From Bacteroidales bacterium (GTDB lineage: Bacteria > Bacteroidota > Bacteroidia > Bacteroidales > JAFGHD01), in the NCBI GenBank assembly GCA_016939365.1, contig JAFGHD010000020.1, positions 33,181-97,180 of the forward strand: a stretch of DNA of 64,000 nt, written 5' to 3'. Numbering within the stretch: the first letter of the stretch is position 1; every line of letters starts with the position of its first letter. The position numbers were made by a program, and so were the translations under genes. Below the pieces are notes generated by a model. It was not told the origin of the DNA, did not search any database, and was given only the letters and a program-made list of their open reading frames with translations. Of this stretch, positions 1 through 9,340 are shown in pieces.

Positions 1-720
1 GATGAGCAGGGCATTTTCCACCCCCAGAAGCAACAAGCCGGATGTCAGCAAGGTGATCATCGAAATCACTTCAAGACTGAGCCCGATGAAATACCTGCTG
101 AGTAAATTCTTGATCTCATTCAGTGCATTGGCCGCTTTCTCCTCATATTTCACGGGAACGAACAATAAAATACCGTTGAAAAACAAATGCCGGTCCCGGA
201 GAAAAAAGAAGGTCAGGAAAACAACAGTAAACACAGCAATAAACAGTGTGCCTGTCAGGCTGATGAGATTATTGAAAAAATTTGCAAAGGTGGCCATGCT
301 CAGGACCGATTGCAATTGTGTTTTAATGGATGATTCAATGGTTTGGTCATCGGCAATGATATTATAACGAATGAGAAAATCCTGCAGACTGGCAATCGGA
401 GACTGGAGATCAAAGGTGATCTTCTCAATATCGATTCCTGCGATGGTCTCGGCTTGCCCTGCGACCAATGGAATAAATAACAGAACCAGGGAGACCATCA
501 CACCCAAAATAATGATCAGCGCAAGGACGGCGCTGAGACTATGGGGAAACTGAACATTCCGGATACGGATTCGATCAAAAAGGGACACCAGGGGATGGCC
601 CATGAATGACAATACGCCCGAGACCAAAATATAGACCACAATATCGGAAAAGAACCAAATCATGTAAATTCCCAGCACGAAGAGCAAACCTCCCAGGATA
701 AACTGTCCGGTTTTATTCAT
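1..720 (-). CDS. AI-2E family transporter (PerM-like permease), N-terminal part
   Basis: The reading frame opens with ATG at 720 and stays open to the left edge, so 240 N-terminal codons are visible and the C-terminus is missing. The translation begins MNKTGQFILGGLLFVLGIYM and has a pair of membrane segments at the N-terminus, a third near residue 65-85, a soluble amphipathic stretch around 90-145, and further membrane segments after 150, including a phenylalanine-rich helix followed by RDRHLFF. This layout, with a soluble insert between helices 3 and 4, fits the AI-2E/PerM permease family. Members export small molecules or act as antiporters, and the substrate cannot be told from sequence. 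A partial family assignment from hydropathy and motif recall. Confidence 0.8.
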   Translation of the reverse strand, partial: MNKTGQFILGGLLFVLGIYMIWFFSDIVVYILVSGVLSFMGHPLVSLFDRIRIRNVQFPHSLSAVLALIIILGVMVSLVLLFIPLVAGQAETIAGIDIEKITFDLQSPIASLQDFLIRYNIIADDQTIESSIKTQLQSVLSMATFANFFNNLISLTGTLFIAVFTVVFLTFFFLRDRHLFFNGILLFVPVKYEEKAANALNEIKNLLSRYFIGLSLEVISMITLLTSGLLLLGVENALLI

Positions 721-736
721 ATTCAGGATGTTTCAG

Positions 737-744
737 CAAAATTA
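737..744 (-). promoter_or_regulatory. Possible -7 promoter element for the AI-2E permease
   Basis: On the minus strand this reads TAATTTTG, matching the Bacteroidota -7 consensus TAnnTTTG, about 17 bases before the permease start codon. No TTG is found at the expected distance upstream, so only half of the promoter is supported. Confidence 0.3.
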
Positions 745-858
745 GAAACAATTAATGAGAGGAGCCGATATGGATGCCGCACGTTGTCTTCGTAACAGAA
801 TGATAATGAGCATAGATCAAAATCCGTCATCCGGCTCGTGGATGATGAAGCCAGAAGG

Positions 859-1257
859 TCATAAACAGTCTTTCTCCCAGACAAAAGCCGGCCGGAGTAA
901 ATCATGCGGCCAGAGCCGGTGATAATTCAGCAGGATAAACTTGAGCTGGCTTGTTGAAAGGGTCTTGACAATATAAACAATCACCTTGCCTGAACCGGTT
1001 TGGTCGTCAAACCATCCCTCTTCATTCACCGACAACACCTCACTGACGGGATACTGAAAAAGATAAGTCCTTGAAAAGAAATGGAAGGCTTGCCTGTCAA
1101 GCATCTCAAGGGCTTCAGCCTCCCTGAGGTACTCCCTTTCCCGGCGGTCAAGACGCTCCAGCATACCAAATCCTGAAAAATTGAGGATCACGGCAGCCGA
1201 AAAGATGACCACCGACATCGATATCTTTTTTGTCAACGTTTTGACATTCATTTGCAT
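859..1257 (-). CDS. Hypothetical protein with N-terminal membrane anchor
   Basis: A 132-residue protein that I do not recognise. Residues about 10-31 form one hydrophobic helix (start MQMNVKTLTKK, then hydrophobic), so it is anchored or secreted. The soluble remainder is rich in Arg/Glu near residues 33-55 and then mixed. It lies 138 bases before the AI-2E permease gene on the same strand and could be cotranscribed. An ATG two codons later (1251) is an equally good start. No conserved motif is visible; the reading is supported mainly by length, a sensible N-terminus and lack of a competing gene. Confidence 0.55.
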   Translation of the reverse strand: MQMNVKTLTKKISMSVVIFSAAVILNFSGFGMLERLDRREREYLREAEALEMLDRQAFHFFSRTYLFQYPVSEVLSVNEEGWFDDQTGSGKVIVYIVKTLSTSQLKFILLNYHRLWPHDLLRPAFVWEKDCL

Positions 1258-1423
1258 AATAAATCAATCGCCCAATCCTTTGCCAAAACGGGGTGATAAT
1301 CTGTACCCTTCAGTCACAGGGTATGAAATTACAATTTTTTCTTCATATGGAAACTCTGGCAGTGCGATGGCTGATCATCCGGAAGAAATCCGGTGGGAAC
1401 CAATAAGGTTGACCGATCTGTAT

Positions 1424-1431
1424 TAAATTTG
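1424..1431 (+). promoter_or_regulatory. Possible -7 promoter element for the GH63-like gene
   Basis: The sequence TAAATTTG matches TAnnTTTG and lies 49 bases before the start codon at 1481. The nearest TTG (1409-1411) is only 12 bases upstream, too close for the usual 17-23 base spacing, so this is a half-site call. Confidence 0.35.
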
Positions 1432-1480
1432 TATGTCATCCGGGAAATCTCCAGGAATAGAATAAATATATTCCAGCATT

Positions 1481-3655
1481 ATGAAAGTGTCAAAACGGAC
1501 CCTGATCACGTTTATCGTTTTCGCTTCACTGTTTCCCATGTCCTCTGATTGCCAGTGGATCAGTGTCCCGGATCCCTACCTTCAGATCCACGCAGATGCG
1601 GATGATCCCCTGTATACGACCTATTCCGCAGCTCCTGAAAGGTCACGGCTTTATGGTGACAAGGCATATAAAATGGACTATTATTCCGATTGCAATCCCA
1701 TTCATTTTCAATCTGATCCATACGGCAGGTTCTATCATCTGTGGATGATCGACAAGGTGGTAATCGATCTCACCGGCAAATACTATAAAAAACCGGTGGT
1801 CACCGCATCCTTTCCTGACATGGCCATTCTGGAATATGAACCCGTAAAAGGTCTTCGGGTGCGTCAATGTTTCCTGGTTTACAGTTCCCGGAGTGCAATG
1901 GTCGATCTGATGATCCGTAATGAAAGCGGACGGGAACATCTCGTTGAAATCTATCCGATTCTGGAAATGGGCAACGATTCCTTGCTGATATCAGGTTTTG
2001 ATGACAACCTGAACGGTTATGTTACACATCACCGGGAGACAAGGGAGCGGCTGATCAGTGATCTTTATGCTGCGGCACCATACCCCACAGAGTGGACAGG
2101 TTTTTTTTCTGCCGGTTTTCCGCTCTATTCCCGTGGTGGATTTCACGGAAGCATCCCGGAGTTTTATCAGTATATCAAAACCGACTTCTATGAAGAGGAA
2201 CGAAGCCACGACTCTCTGAACTTCCTTGAAGAAGGGAATGTTGATTTCATTGCACTTCACGGCCAATTTGAACTTGCCTCCGGAGCGGAAATGAGCCTGA
2301 GGTATTTCAGGTCTCTTCAGGGGTCGGATGAGCCGATTGAGACGTTGCGGGATGAAATGGAGACACTCCAAACGGTCAGTCTGCAGGATTTTCTGGACGC
2401 CAATACAGCTCTTTTCAAGAGCATACCGAGGCCTGAACTGATTACGGAGGAAGAAAAACTGTTATATCTGGGCTCGTTCAACCTCGTCAGGGGATGCATG
2501 CTTCCACCCACCGGTCATACCAGGAACCATTATTATGTTTTTTCGAGGAATCCCATATGGGGGTGGGGTCATGGTCATCAGGTGCTGCATGAATCCCTCA
2601 GCATGCTGGCTTATGTCTATCTCGATTGCCGGACGGCCATGGAATCACAGCGCGTGTTCATGGAGCAGCAGGGGGAGGATGGACTTATCGCTTACCGTCA
2701 TGGCCCGCGTGGTCCGCAAACCTATCCACACAAGGGTCAGCCGACCACTTCAGCACCCTTTTACAATTGGATCAACTGGGAATTATTCAGGGTTTGTCCT
2801 GACACAGCATTTCTTAAGGATGCCTATGTCTCCGGCACCAGTTATATAGACTGGGTTCTGGGAAACCGCGATAAGGACCGCGACGGATCCCTTGAATGGG
2901 GACCATATGGTATCATTGAGAACGTCCGTGACTGGTATAATGTGGTTTTCCAGGTTTCAAAGGAACGTTACCTGGATATCGACAAAGAAGACATCTCAGA
3001 TGAACTGGAATGTCTGGACCTGAACCTGATGGTCATCAATGAAATGAGATGTCTTTCATCAATGGCCGGGATTCTGGATATACCTGAGGATTCTGTTAAA
3101 TGGAAGGGACTGGCCGACAGCATGTCCATGCGGATCAATGAATACATGTGGGATCCGGCATCCGGATTCTATTACCATGTGGATATGAAAAACCACAGTT
3201 TCCGTTTTATGGAGAGAGACCTGCGCAGGCAGGAAATCATTGGCTTCCTTCCCCTGTGGGCGCAGGCGACTGATTCCGCAAGGGCCGGCCGGCTTATCAA
3301 AGCACTGACTGATACCACGAAATTCTGGAGGGAATTTGGCATTCCCACCCTGGCCGCAGATGATCCCTGGTACAGCCCCGACGTGGATTATTGCTGCAAA
3401 TGGAACGGCCCTGTCTGGATGCTTTGGGATTACATGGTGTTTGATGGCCTTCTGAAATATGGGTACGAAAACCTCGCTCTCCGCCTTGGAGAGAAAATGG
3501 TGCATGCTGCATCTGCACAGCTCAGGATCAACCACAACTTCTGGGAGTCATACAGCCCCGACAATACTGTGCTTGACTGCCCTTCCAATTACATTTGGGA
3601 TGCCATACTGGCTAAGATTCTCATCGAGCTGAACCGCCTGCGGGTTGGACAATAA
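1481..3655 (+). CDS. Secreted glycoside hydrolase, GH63/trehalase-like (alpha/alpha)6 barrel
   Basis: A 724-residue protein with an N-terminal signal peptide (hydrophobic residues about 8-23, likely cut before QWISVPDP). The first ~300 residues look like a beta-rich N-terminal domain. The C-terminal half carries motifs of the inverting (alpha/alpha)6 toroid families: WGWGHGHQVLHES near 360, DRDGSLEWGP near 465, CKWNGPVW near 645 (compare the YWRGPVW motif of GH63), and NFWESYSPDNT near 690. Relatives act on oligosaccharides with alpha linkages, such as glucosylglycerate, mannosylglycerate or glycan glucose caps. The substrate here is not clear. Export suggests periplasmic or surface action. 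No SusC/SusD pair adjoins it, so it is not part of an evident polysaccharide locus. Confidence 0.75.
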   Translation: MKVSKRTLITFIVFASLFPMSSDCQWISVPDPYLQIHADADDPLYTTYSAAPERSRLYGDKAYKMDYYSDCNPIHFQSDPYGRFYHLWMIDKVVIDLTGKYYKKPVVTASFPDMAILEYEPVKGLRVRQCFLVYSSRSAMVDLMIRNESGREHLVEIYPILEMGNDSLLISGFDDNLNGYVTHHRETRERLISDLYAAAPYPTEWTGFFSAGFPLYSRGGFHGSIPEFYQYIKTDFYEEERSHDSLNFLEEGNVDFIALHGQFELASGAEMSLRYFRSLQGSDEPIETLRDEMETLQTVSLQDFLDANTALFKSIPRPELITEEEKLLYLGSFNLVRGCMLPPTGHTRNHYYVFSRNPIWGWGHGHQVLHESLSMLAYVYLDCRTAMESQRVFMEQQGEDGLIAYRHGPRGPQTYPHKGQPTTSAPFYNWINWELFRVCPDTAFLKDAYVSGTSYIDWVLGNRDKDRDGSLEWGPYGIIENVRDWYNVVFQVSKERYLDIDKEDISDELECLDLNLMVINEMRCLSSMAGILDIPEDSVKWKGLADSMSMRINEYMWDPASGFYYHVDMKNHSFRFMERDLRRQEIIGFLPLWAQATDSARAGRLIKALTDTTKFWREFGIPTLAADDPWYSPDVDYCCKWNGPVWMLWDYMVFDGLLKYGYENLALRLGEKMVHAASAQLRINHNFWESYSPDNTVLDCPSNYIWDAILAKILIELNRLRVGQ

Positions 3656-3813
3656 GATGAGGTTTCCATCGTATTTTCAGAGACAAAATACAATAGAACC
3701 CCCATCACATTCTAAGCTATTACCCCTTCCGGCCAGAATAGGATACTAACACCCGGTAAAAATTCATCTTCAGTCCGGAAGCACTCATGACAGAGTACCG
3801 GTTATGGGCATAC

Positions 3814-3834
3814 CCGGACACGCGGATCGTCCGG
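3814..3834. other. Small stem-loop between convergent genes
   Basis: CCGGAC (3814-3819) and GTCCGG (3829-3834) form a perfect six-base-pair stem with a nine-base loop, between the ends of the convergent GH63-like and AT-hook genes. An AT-rich hairpin (GTATTTT 3671-3677 with AAAATAC 3685-3691) lies nearer the glycosidase stop. Neither is followed by a T run, so they may be structural or weak terminators only. Confidence 0.3.
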
Positions 3835-3861
3835 TTTAGAATCAAAATAAACGGAATATGA

Positions 3862-4332
3862 CTATCCGAGGAAGTATTCAAACTGATTGGAGGTCGGGTT
3901 CTTTTCCCTTTTCAGTTTGTTTTCCTTCACCAGTTTCATCAGAGGACCTGAAAGGTCAGTGCTCTTGAAATCGGTCTTCAGGTTTTCGTTGCAATGGGCA
4001 ACAACATCGCCCAAAGCTCTGTGGGTTTTGAAGAAATCACCGTCCATCAGGATGTCAAGGGTTTTGGATGGCCCTACTTTTCTTTTTCTCGGTCCACCCT
4101 TTGGGCCGGGTTTGCGACCGCCCCTTTTCCCGGGCTCCTTCACCTTGGCCACAACCTCAACCTTTGGTTTGCGTCCCGGTTTTTTCCTGCCCACTTTTGC
4201 AGGTGCATCGACCTCAATCCCCTTAAGCAGGGATTCCACGATCTTCAGCTGAACAGCCTCGGATTTAAATGAATTCACAATTCCGGCAAGCTCTTTCAGC
4301 TCATCTTTTAGATTACCCAGTAATTTTGCCAT
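3862..4332 (-). CDS. AT-hook / histone H1-like DNA-binding protein
   Basis: A 156-residue protein in three parts. Residues 1-45 are helical and amphipathic. Residues about 47-88 form a Lys/Arg/Pro/Gly-rich linker with two AT-hook-like cores (GRKKPGRKPK and KRGGRKPGPKGGPRKRK). Residues about 89-156 look like a compact domain with DFFKTHRALGDVV and a C-terminal FEYFLG, perhaps winged-helix. AT hooks bind the minor groove of A+T-rich DNA, so a nucleoid or regulatory role is inferred. Similar basic-linker proteins are common in Bacteroidota. The gene is monocistronic, and a perfect palindrome lies in its leader between the putative promoter and the start codon, which would suit autoregulation. 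Confidence 0.75.
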   Translation of the reverse strand: MAKLLGNLKDELKELAGIVNSFKSEAVQLKIVESLLKGIEVDAPAKVGRKKPGRKPKVEVVAKVKEPGKRGGRKPGPKGGPRKRKVGPSKTLDILMDGDFFKTHRALGDVVAHCNENLKTDFKSTDLSGPLMKLVKENKLKREKNPTSNQFEYFLG

Positions 4333-4362
4333 ACATCAAGTTTTTAATTGAGTATTTATCAC

Positions 4363-4379
4363 AGGTTCAAAATGAACCT
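4363..4379. promoter_or_regulatory. Perfect palindrome in the leader of the AT-hook gene
   Basis: AGGTTCA-AAA-TGAACCT is a perfect inverted repeat with seven-base arms and a three-base centre. It lies 31-47 bases before the AT-hook gene start and about ten bases downstream of the -7 element, so it overlaps the first transcribed bases. It may be an operator or a short mRNA hairpin. Confidence 0.5.
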
Positions 4380-4388
4380 TATGGATAA

Positions 4389-4396
4389 CAAAAATA
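4389..4396 (-). promoter_or_regulatory. Probable -7 promoter element for the AT-hook gene
   Basis: Minus-strand TATTTTTG matches TAnnTTTG and predicts transcription starting near 4382. No TTG is correctly spaced upstream; the surrounding sequence is very A+T-rich. Confidence 0.4.
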
Positions 4397-4589
4397 AGTA
4401 TATTTTTCAAAATATCTAATTTATTTCGGATATTTTTTTGAAATCAGTCTGCGACCAATGTTTGATCAGGGGGTAAAGCCTTGCTTCTTAGATATTTAAA
4501 ACATCCATTGTATGTTAGCAGAATGCGGATCAATAACAGTAATAATACTGTCTTTTCAGCTGTCTGGCAAGGATAATCCCGTTCAATGA

Positions 4590-7500
4590 CTATTTGTTCT
4601 TCTCCGGATAGGAAGGTATTTCCAGCCAGTTTTCAGGCCAGTTTTTCAGATCTTCCAGGATCAATTCTATGGCTTTATTCAGCTGGTCATCATTTCCATC
4701 ATATTCACGTGCCGGATCATTGTCGACCCAGACATCGGGTTCGACGCCCCTGCCTTCGATCACGAACTGTTTCATTTGCAGGTCGTAGTGTGCAAATTCA
4801 GGCCGGATCAGGGCACCGCCATCGACAAAGGGTATAGGGCTGCGGTAACCCACCACACCGCCCCATGTCCTGACGCCCACCAGTTTTCCCAGCCCCAGCT
4901 TCCTGAACTGATACGGGAAAAGATCGCCGTCAGAAGCAGAATAGTTGTCGATGAGCATAATCTTGGGGCCATGCTGTAAACCTGCCGGCTTGGTATTGGG
5001 AGATCCGTTCCTGCCAACCGACATGATGGTGATCTCGCGGGCAAGTCTTTCGATGATCATCGGGGAGACGTTACCGCCGCCGTTACCCCGGTTATCAATG
5101 ATCAATGCCCTTTTCCTCAGCTGGGGATAGTAATGCTTTACAAATTCATTCAGCCCTTCCGAACTCATATCCGGAATGTGGATATAACCCACTTGTCCCT
5201 CCGTAGCCGCCTCTACCTTCCGTATATTGTCCTGCACCCAATTGTAATAATACAAACCGCTTTCATCCCGGGCAGGAATAACGGTCACCCTTCGTGCCCC
5301 ATCCAGTGAAGGGACATTGTTCACCGTGAGCTCCACCTGTTTTCCAGCCATGCCAAACAGCGATTGATAAATGTCGTTCATTTCCGTGGTGGATTTCCCG
5401 TTGACCGCCAGAATGTAGTCGCCCTCATGAACATCCACACCCACCTCCGTCAAGGGAGAACGGGTGGCATCATTCCAGTTTTCACCCTGCAAAATACGAT
5501 CGATCCGGTATGTTCCTTCAGGGTCACGACTAAGTTCTGCACCCAGCAATCCCATACTGATCCGTTCCGGGGCGGGTTTGTCCCCGCCGGTTATGTATGC
5601 ATGGCCGGCATTCAGCTCACCGATCATTTCACCGATCACATAGTTCAGATCGTCCCGGTGATATACATAAGGGATCAATGCGGCATATTTTTCATACACC
5701 GCATGCCAGTCCACCCCATGCATCCCGGGATCATAGAAGAAATCCCGCATCAGTCTCCAGGCTTCATTGAAAATCTGGTTCCACTCCTCCCGGTAATCAA
5801 CCATTATTTTCATACCGGACAGATCGACGAACTTGTCCAGGTTTACTTTCGAGGCGGGAATGTCGATTACAGCATACTGAGCCCCGCTGCTGACGGCCAT
5901 CTTTTTCCGGTCGGCTGAAATGATGAAGCTTCCGAATTCACCGATGGTTTTCTCGCTGCGATCATCCAGATCAAACATCTTCAGGCTGGCTTTCTCCTGG
6001 CTGGCATCTCTGAAGCAGTAGTACAACCTGTTTTCTGCGGGCTGGAGGTTCCAATAGCTACCGTTTTCCACCGGTAATGCAATGATCCGGCCTTCTATCC
6101 CGTCGAAATCTATCCCGACAAGCGGATTGTCCTTTTCCCCCTCCTGACCCGGCGGTTCATTTCCAGGATCTTTTTTGATATTTACCTCATCATTCCGGGG
6201 GCCGAGTGGATTTTCCACCGATTTCTCCAGTGTGAGGGCGAATAGTTTGTGCATATCCCTGTAGATATGGTTCCATTCCGTCCAGCTGTAGGCCGGAGAG
6301 AAATCCCTGGATGAGACGAAGAAGAGATATTTGCCGTCGATACTGAAAACCGGTGATCCGGAAGCGTACCAGCTGTCTGTTACCGGTCTTTTCACGCCTC
6401 CTTCAAGCTGGTATATCCAGATACGGGGCATACCCTCCTTTTCAGGTTTCACATATGCGATCCATCGGCTATCGGGCGACCACACATATTCATTGAACTC
6501 CCCATCCCGTGTTTCATCCACCATAACAGGCAGACCTGTTTCAACATCGGCATATTGCAGCCTTTGTTTCTTATCGGACCATAACATTTTCCTGTTGTCT
6601 GGCGACCAGACCGGATTATAAACATATGTGTCACCCAGGCGGACCACGCACCGTGCCTCAGTCATGCCATCCTGCTGCTGTACGTAAATGTCATCACTTC
6701 CATTCTGGTCGGAGACGAAGGAAATATACTTCCCGTCGGGTGACCATTCCACATTTCTTTCGTTTACACGGGAAGTGTTGGTCAGATTCCGCGTGATCCC
6801 ATGGCGTACAGGAACGGAAAAGACATCCCCTCTGGCTCCGAAAACCATCCGGTTGCCATCCGGAGAGAGGGCCCAGCTCCTGATGAAATGGCTGGCATCT
6901 TCGATCCCATTGCGACTCCACGAATGGTCATCTGCGATGACAACAGGAATTCTTGAAACCTGACGGTCAGAAAGGTTGAAACGGTAGAGAAAGCCCCCAT
7001 TTTCATAAATAATGGAATGATCGCCCAGGCTTGGAAATTTGATATCATAACCGGTATAATGTGTCAGCTTTTCGGTTTCGCCCGTCAGGGTATTATAGGC
7101 AAAAAGGTTCATCGTCCTGTCACGGTCCGACAGGAAATAAATCATGTCACCGTGCCACATAGGGATGATATCCTGCGCTTCATTGTTGGTGATATTGATT
7201 GTTTGCCGGGTTTCGAAATCATATATCCAGACATCATCAACCATCCCCCCACGGTAATATTTCCAGGTCCTGAACTCACGGAAAACACGGTTGAATGCCA
7301 GTTTCTTCCTGTCAGGGGAAAAGCTGCAGAAACCGGCACAGGGTAAAGGAAACTCATCAGAGAGGCCGCCTGAGGTTGACACTGTGTAGAGTCTTCCCTT
7401 GAAAGGGTTGAATGAGTTTTTGCGGGAGCGGTAAATGATCTCGTGATCATTTTTCCAGCCCATGACGATATTATTCGGGCCCATCCGGTCTGAAATATCG

Positions 7501-7829
7501 TCTCTGGACAAGGTGGCCGTATATGTCAGCCTTTCCGGAATACCGCCACCGGAGGGTATCAGATATACTTCTGTATTTCCGTCATACTGGCCGGTGAAAG
7601 CGATCTGGTTTCCGTCCGGTGAGAAACGGGCAAACATCTCGAATCCTACGTCATTCGTCAGTTTACGTGCCACGCCACCCTCCAGTCCGACAGAATAAAG
7701 GTCGCCGGCAAAGGTAAATACTACCATATCCCCGTGGACAGCCGGGAATCTGAGAAGCCGGGCTTCCTCCTGGGATTTGAGCAGCCATGTGAGGCAAAGC
7801 AGTGCAGAAATCAAAACCAGTCTTTTCAT
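4590..7829 (-). CDS. Tricorn protease homologue (beta-propellers, PDZ, S41 peptidase core)
   Basis: A secreted protein of about 1,079 residues. The ATG at 7829 is preferred because it starts a clean signal peptide (MKRLVLISALLCLTWLL); a frame extension to 7874 would add 15 residues before it. Residues about 20-640 hold repeated WD/Tol-type propeller blades with FSPDG, WSPDG and WSPDNR motifs. A C1-like helical region follows (YREEWNQIFNEAWRLMRDFF), then a PDZ (GDYILAVNGK) and the S41 serine-protease core (IDNRGNGGG, then YSASDGD with the nucleophile). Tricorn degrades peptides of roughly 6-12 residues released by larger proteases. At the position where archaeal tricorn has catalytic Ser-His, this protein has Gly-His (ELNAGHAY). 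Periplasmic peptide turnover is the likely role. Confidence 0.93.
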   Translation of the reverse strand: MKRLVLISALLCLTWLLKSQEEARLLRFPAVHGDMVVFTFAGDLYSVGLEGGVARKLTNDVGFEMFARFSPDGNQIAFTGQYDGNTEVYLIPSGGGIPERLTYTATLSRDDISDRMGPNNIVMGWKNDHEIIYRSRKNSFNPFKGRLYTVSTSGGLSDEFPLPCAGFCSFSPDRKKLAFNRVFREFRTWKYYRGGMVDDVWIYDFETRQTINITNNEAQDIIPMWHGDMIYFLSDRDRTMNLFAYNTLTGETEKLTHYTGYDIKFPSLGDHSIIYENGGFLYRFNLSDRQVSRIPVVIADDHSWSRNGIEDASHFIRSWALSPDGNRMVFGARGDVFSVPVRHGITRNLTNTSRVNERNVEWSPDGKYISFVSDQNGSDDIYVQQQDGMTEARCVVRLGDTYVYNPVWSPDNRKMLWSDKKQRLQYADVETGLPVMVDETRDGEFNEYVWSPDSRWIAYVKPEKEGMPRIWIYQLEGGVKRPVTDSWYASGSPVFSIDGKYLFFVSSRDFSPAYSWTEWNHIYRDMHKLFALTLEKSVENPLGPRNDEVNIKKDPGNEPPGQEGEKDNPLVGIDFDGIEGRIIALPVENGSYWNLQPAENRLYYCFRDASQEKASLKMFDLDDRSEKTIGEFGSFIISADRKKMAVSSGAQYAVIDIPASKVNLDKFVDLSGMKIMVDYREEWNQIFNEAWRLMRDFFYDPGMHGVDWHAVYEKYAALIPYVYHRDDLNYVIGEMIGELNAGHAYITGGDKPAPERISMGLLGAELSRDPEGTYRIDRILQGENWNDATRSPLTEVGVDVHEGDYILAVNGKSTTEMNDIYQSLFGMAGKQVELTVNNVPSLDGARRVTVIPARDESGLYYYNWVQDNIRKVEAATEGQVGYIHIPDMSSEGLNEFVKHYYPQLRKRALIIDNRGNGGGNVSPMIIERLAREITIMSVGRNGSPNTKPAGLQHGPKIMLIDNYSASDGDLFPYQFRKLGLGKLVGVRTWGGVVGYRSPIPFVDGGALIRPEFAHYDLQMKQFVIEGRGVEPDVWVDNDPAREYDGNDDQLNKAIELILEDLKNWPENWLEIPSYPEKNK

Positions 7830-7965
7830 ATCTCTTTTTATTGAAAACAATTGCAAAGCCAAATGTTGTACCATGAAATCAATGCATTAAATGTCAGACC
7901 CATATGCCGGAACACATGTGAATTCCGGTTGGATAACGGACGGTGGATGTCCACTGCCGGACAGG

Positions 7966-8601
7966 CTACCATCCCAGTACGTCTGAAAAAAACCACTCAT
8001 CAAGACCTGATGCCCATGCCAGCATGGCCAGACCTCCTGCAAACAACGGTACGAATAAAAGGGCAATCAGGTAATTGGCCAGCAGGGAGATTTTCTGTGA
8101 TGCACCCAGTTGTCCAAGTTTTCGTCCCCCCTTGATTTTCCAACCGCGAAAATAGAAATAACAGCCAAAGACCACTGATATCAAAAGCATCAGGATCCCA
8201 CCCGAATATCCCACGATGCCGATGCTCCCCGATAGAAATGCCGAATAGAGCATTTGCAACACTACGATCCCCATATAGAGGAGAAGTGCAGACATGAGCC
8301 AATATTTGGCAAGTCCACCAGCCATCCAACTCAGTGAGATGCCCCTGTAGAACATCACAACCAATACGGCCATGGGCGCCATCAGGGTCAAGGCCCGGAG
8401 ATGGATACGTAAGGGTATATGGTCGCGGCCTGCTGCAAAGAGAATGAAAATAAGCAGACTAAAAAGTATCAGCAGATAGGAAATTCCACGGCTGATTTTC
8501 GTTTCAAAGACATTCTTTGGCCTGACCACCCTCCGGCCCGCCCTGAAAAAGCCATCCACCTGATTATGGATAAATCCGGGAAAGTGGCTTCCCATCATCA
8601 T
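7966..8601 (-). CDS. Integral membrane protein of unknown function, Yip1-like
   Basis: A 211-residue protein that begins with a short soluble segment containing RPKNVFETKISRG and then has about five or six hydrophobic helices (near 40-58, 70-84, 100-118, 125-148, 172-195). A conserved-looking amphipathic N-terminal peptide before a helical bundle is reminiscent of the Yip1/DUF1282 group, but I see no diagnostic motif. Three consecutive ATG codons (8601, 8598, 8595) leave the start slightly uncertain. It lies upstream of the tricorn gene on the same strand, 136 bases away. Confidence 0.6.
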   Translation of the reverse strand: MMMGSHFPGFIHNQVDGFFRAGRRVVRPKNVFETKISRGISYLLILFSLLIFILFAAGRDHIPLRIHLRALTLMAPMAVLVVMFYRGISLSWMAGGLAKYWLMSALLLYMGIVVLQMLYSAFLSGSIGIVGYSGGILMLLISVVFGCYFYFRGWKIKGGRKLGQLGASQKISLLANYLIALLFVPLFAGGLAMLAWASGLDEWFFSDVLGW

Positions 8602-8692
8602 TCATGCCCGCATTAGATATATTCTGTTTCCCTGCAAGGATTAAACGAGACGGCATATATGAGTAACCCTTGCAAGGAGTATATTCAGGGAG

Positions 8693-9319
8693 TTACAAAA
8701 TCGCCACCAATCTGATGCTCCAACCCAGGTTCATCGAGAGGACGATAGGGAAATCTTCCCATCCGGAAACCATCATCGAATACATTTTGTTAAAATTCAG
8801 CAATTTGATTGCAGGAAATGCATTGACCCCGCCAAATCTCTGATCGGTAACCACAGGAAATTCCGTAAGGGCATTTTCAAAACTCTTGTTATCCTGATCT
8901 CCGAAGTAGGCAACAAATTTCAGCGGTTCCTCCTCCCCCATATCGAATGTGACGGTTTTTCCTTCTTTGAGGGACCGGTAGGCCGCTTGTGAGACCCACC
9001 CGGATGTTTGGTCTGTCAGAGTATAATTTCCATCCGAATAATAATTCATCATTGCTGTTGCCTTCTCAAGGGCCTCCCGGGTCATGGTCAGTGTGCCTCC
9101 CGACATATTGTGCGTCATCATCCACTGCATGGTGACGCTGTCGGCAGACAGATGCTTCAACTTGATGATAAACAGGTACACTGATCCTTCATAATCAACC
9201 TGATAGACAAAGATGGTACCGGGTTGTGCAACGGCCTCCTTGAAATCTTTTTGTGCATGAACCGGACCCGCCAGCCATGCAATCAATAAGGTCAATGTCA
9301 ATGTGAAGATCTTTTTCAT
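8693..9319 (-). CDS. Secreted protein of unknown function
   Basis: A 208-residue protein with a classic signal peptide (MKKIFTLTLTLLIAWLAGPVHA, cut before QKDFKE). The mature part alternates short beta-like strands (IFVYQVDYEGSVYLFIIKLKHL) with polar stretches, suggesting a periplasmic or outer-membrane-associated beta domain. I do not recognise the family. It has its own well-formed promoter at 9341-9370, which overlaps the 3' end of the synthase-phosphorylase gene, so it is probably controlled independently of the glycogen cluster. A 91-base gap separates it from the membrane protein gene downstream. Confidence 0.65.
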   Translation of the reverse strand: MKKIFTLTLTLLIAWLAGPVHAQKDFKEAVAQPGTIFVYQVDYEGSVYLFIIKLKHLSADSVTMQWMMTHNMSGGTLTMTREALEKATAMMNYYSDGNYTLTDQTSGWVSQAAYRSLKEGKTVTFDMGEEEPLKFVAYFGDQDNKSFENALTEFPVVTDQRFGGVNAFPAIKLLNFNKMYSMMVSGWEDFPIVLSMNLGWSIRLVAIL

Positions 9320-9340
9320 AGTTTCCGGTTTTTATCAGAA

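Noticed and set aside
723-905. A 60-codon minus-strand frame upstream of the AI-2E permease
   Set aside because: Overlaps the 859-1257 gene and the permease promoter; no family features.
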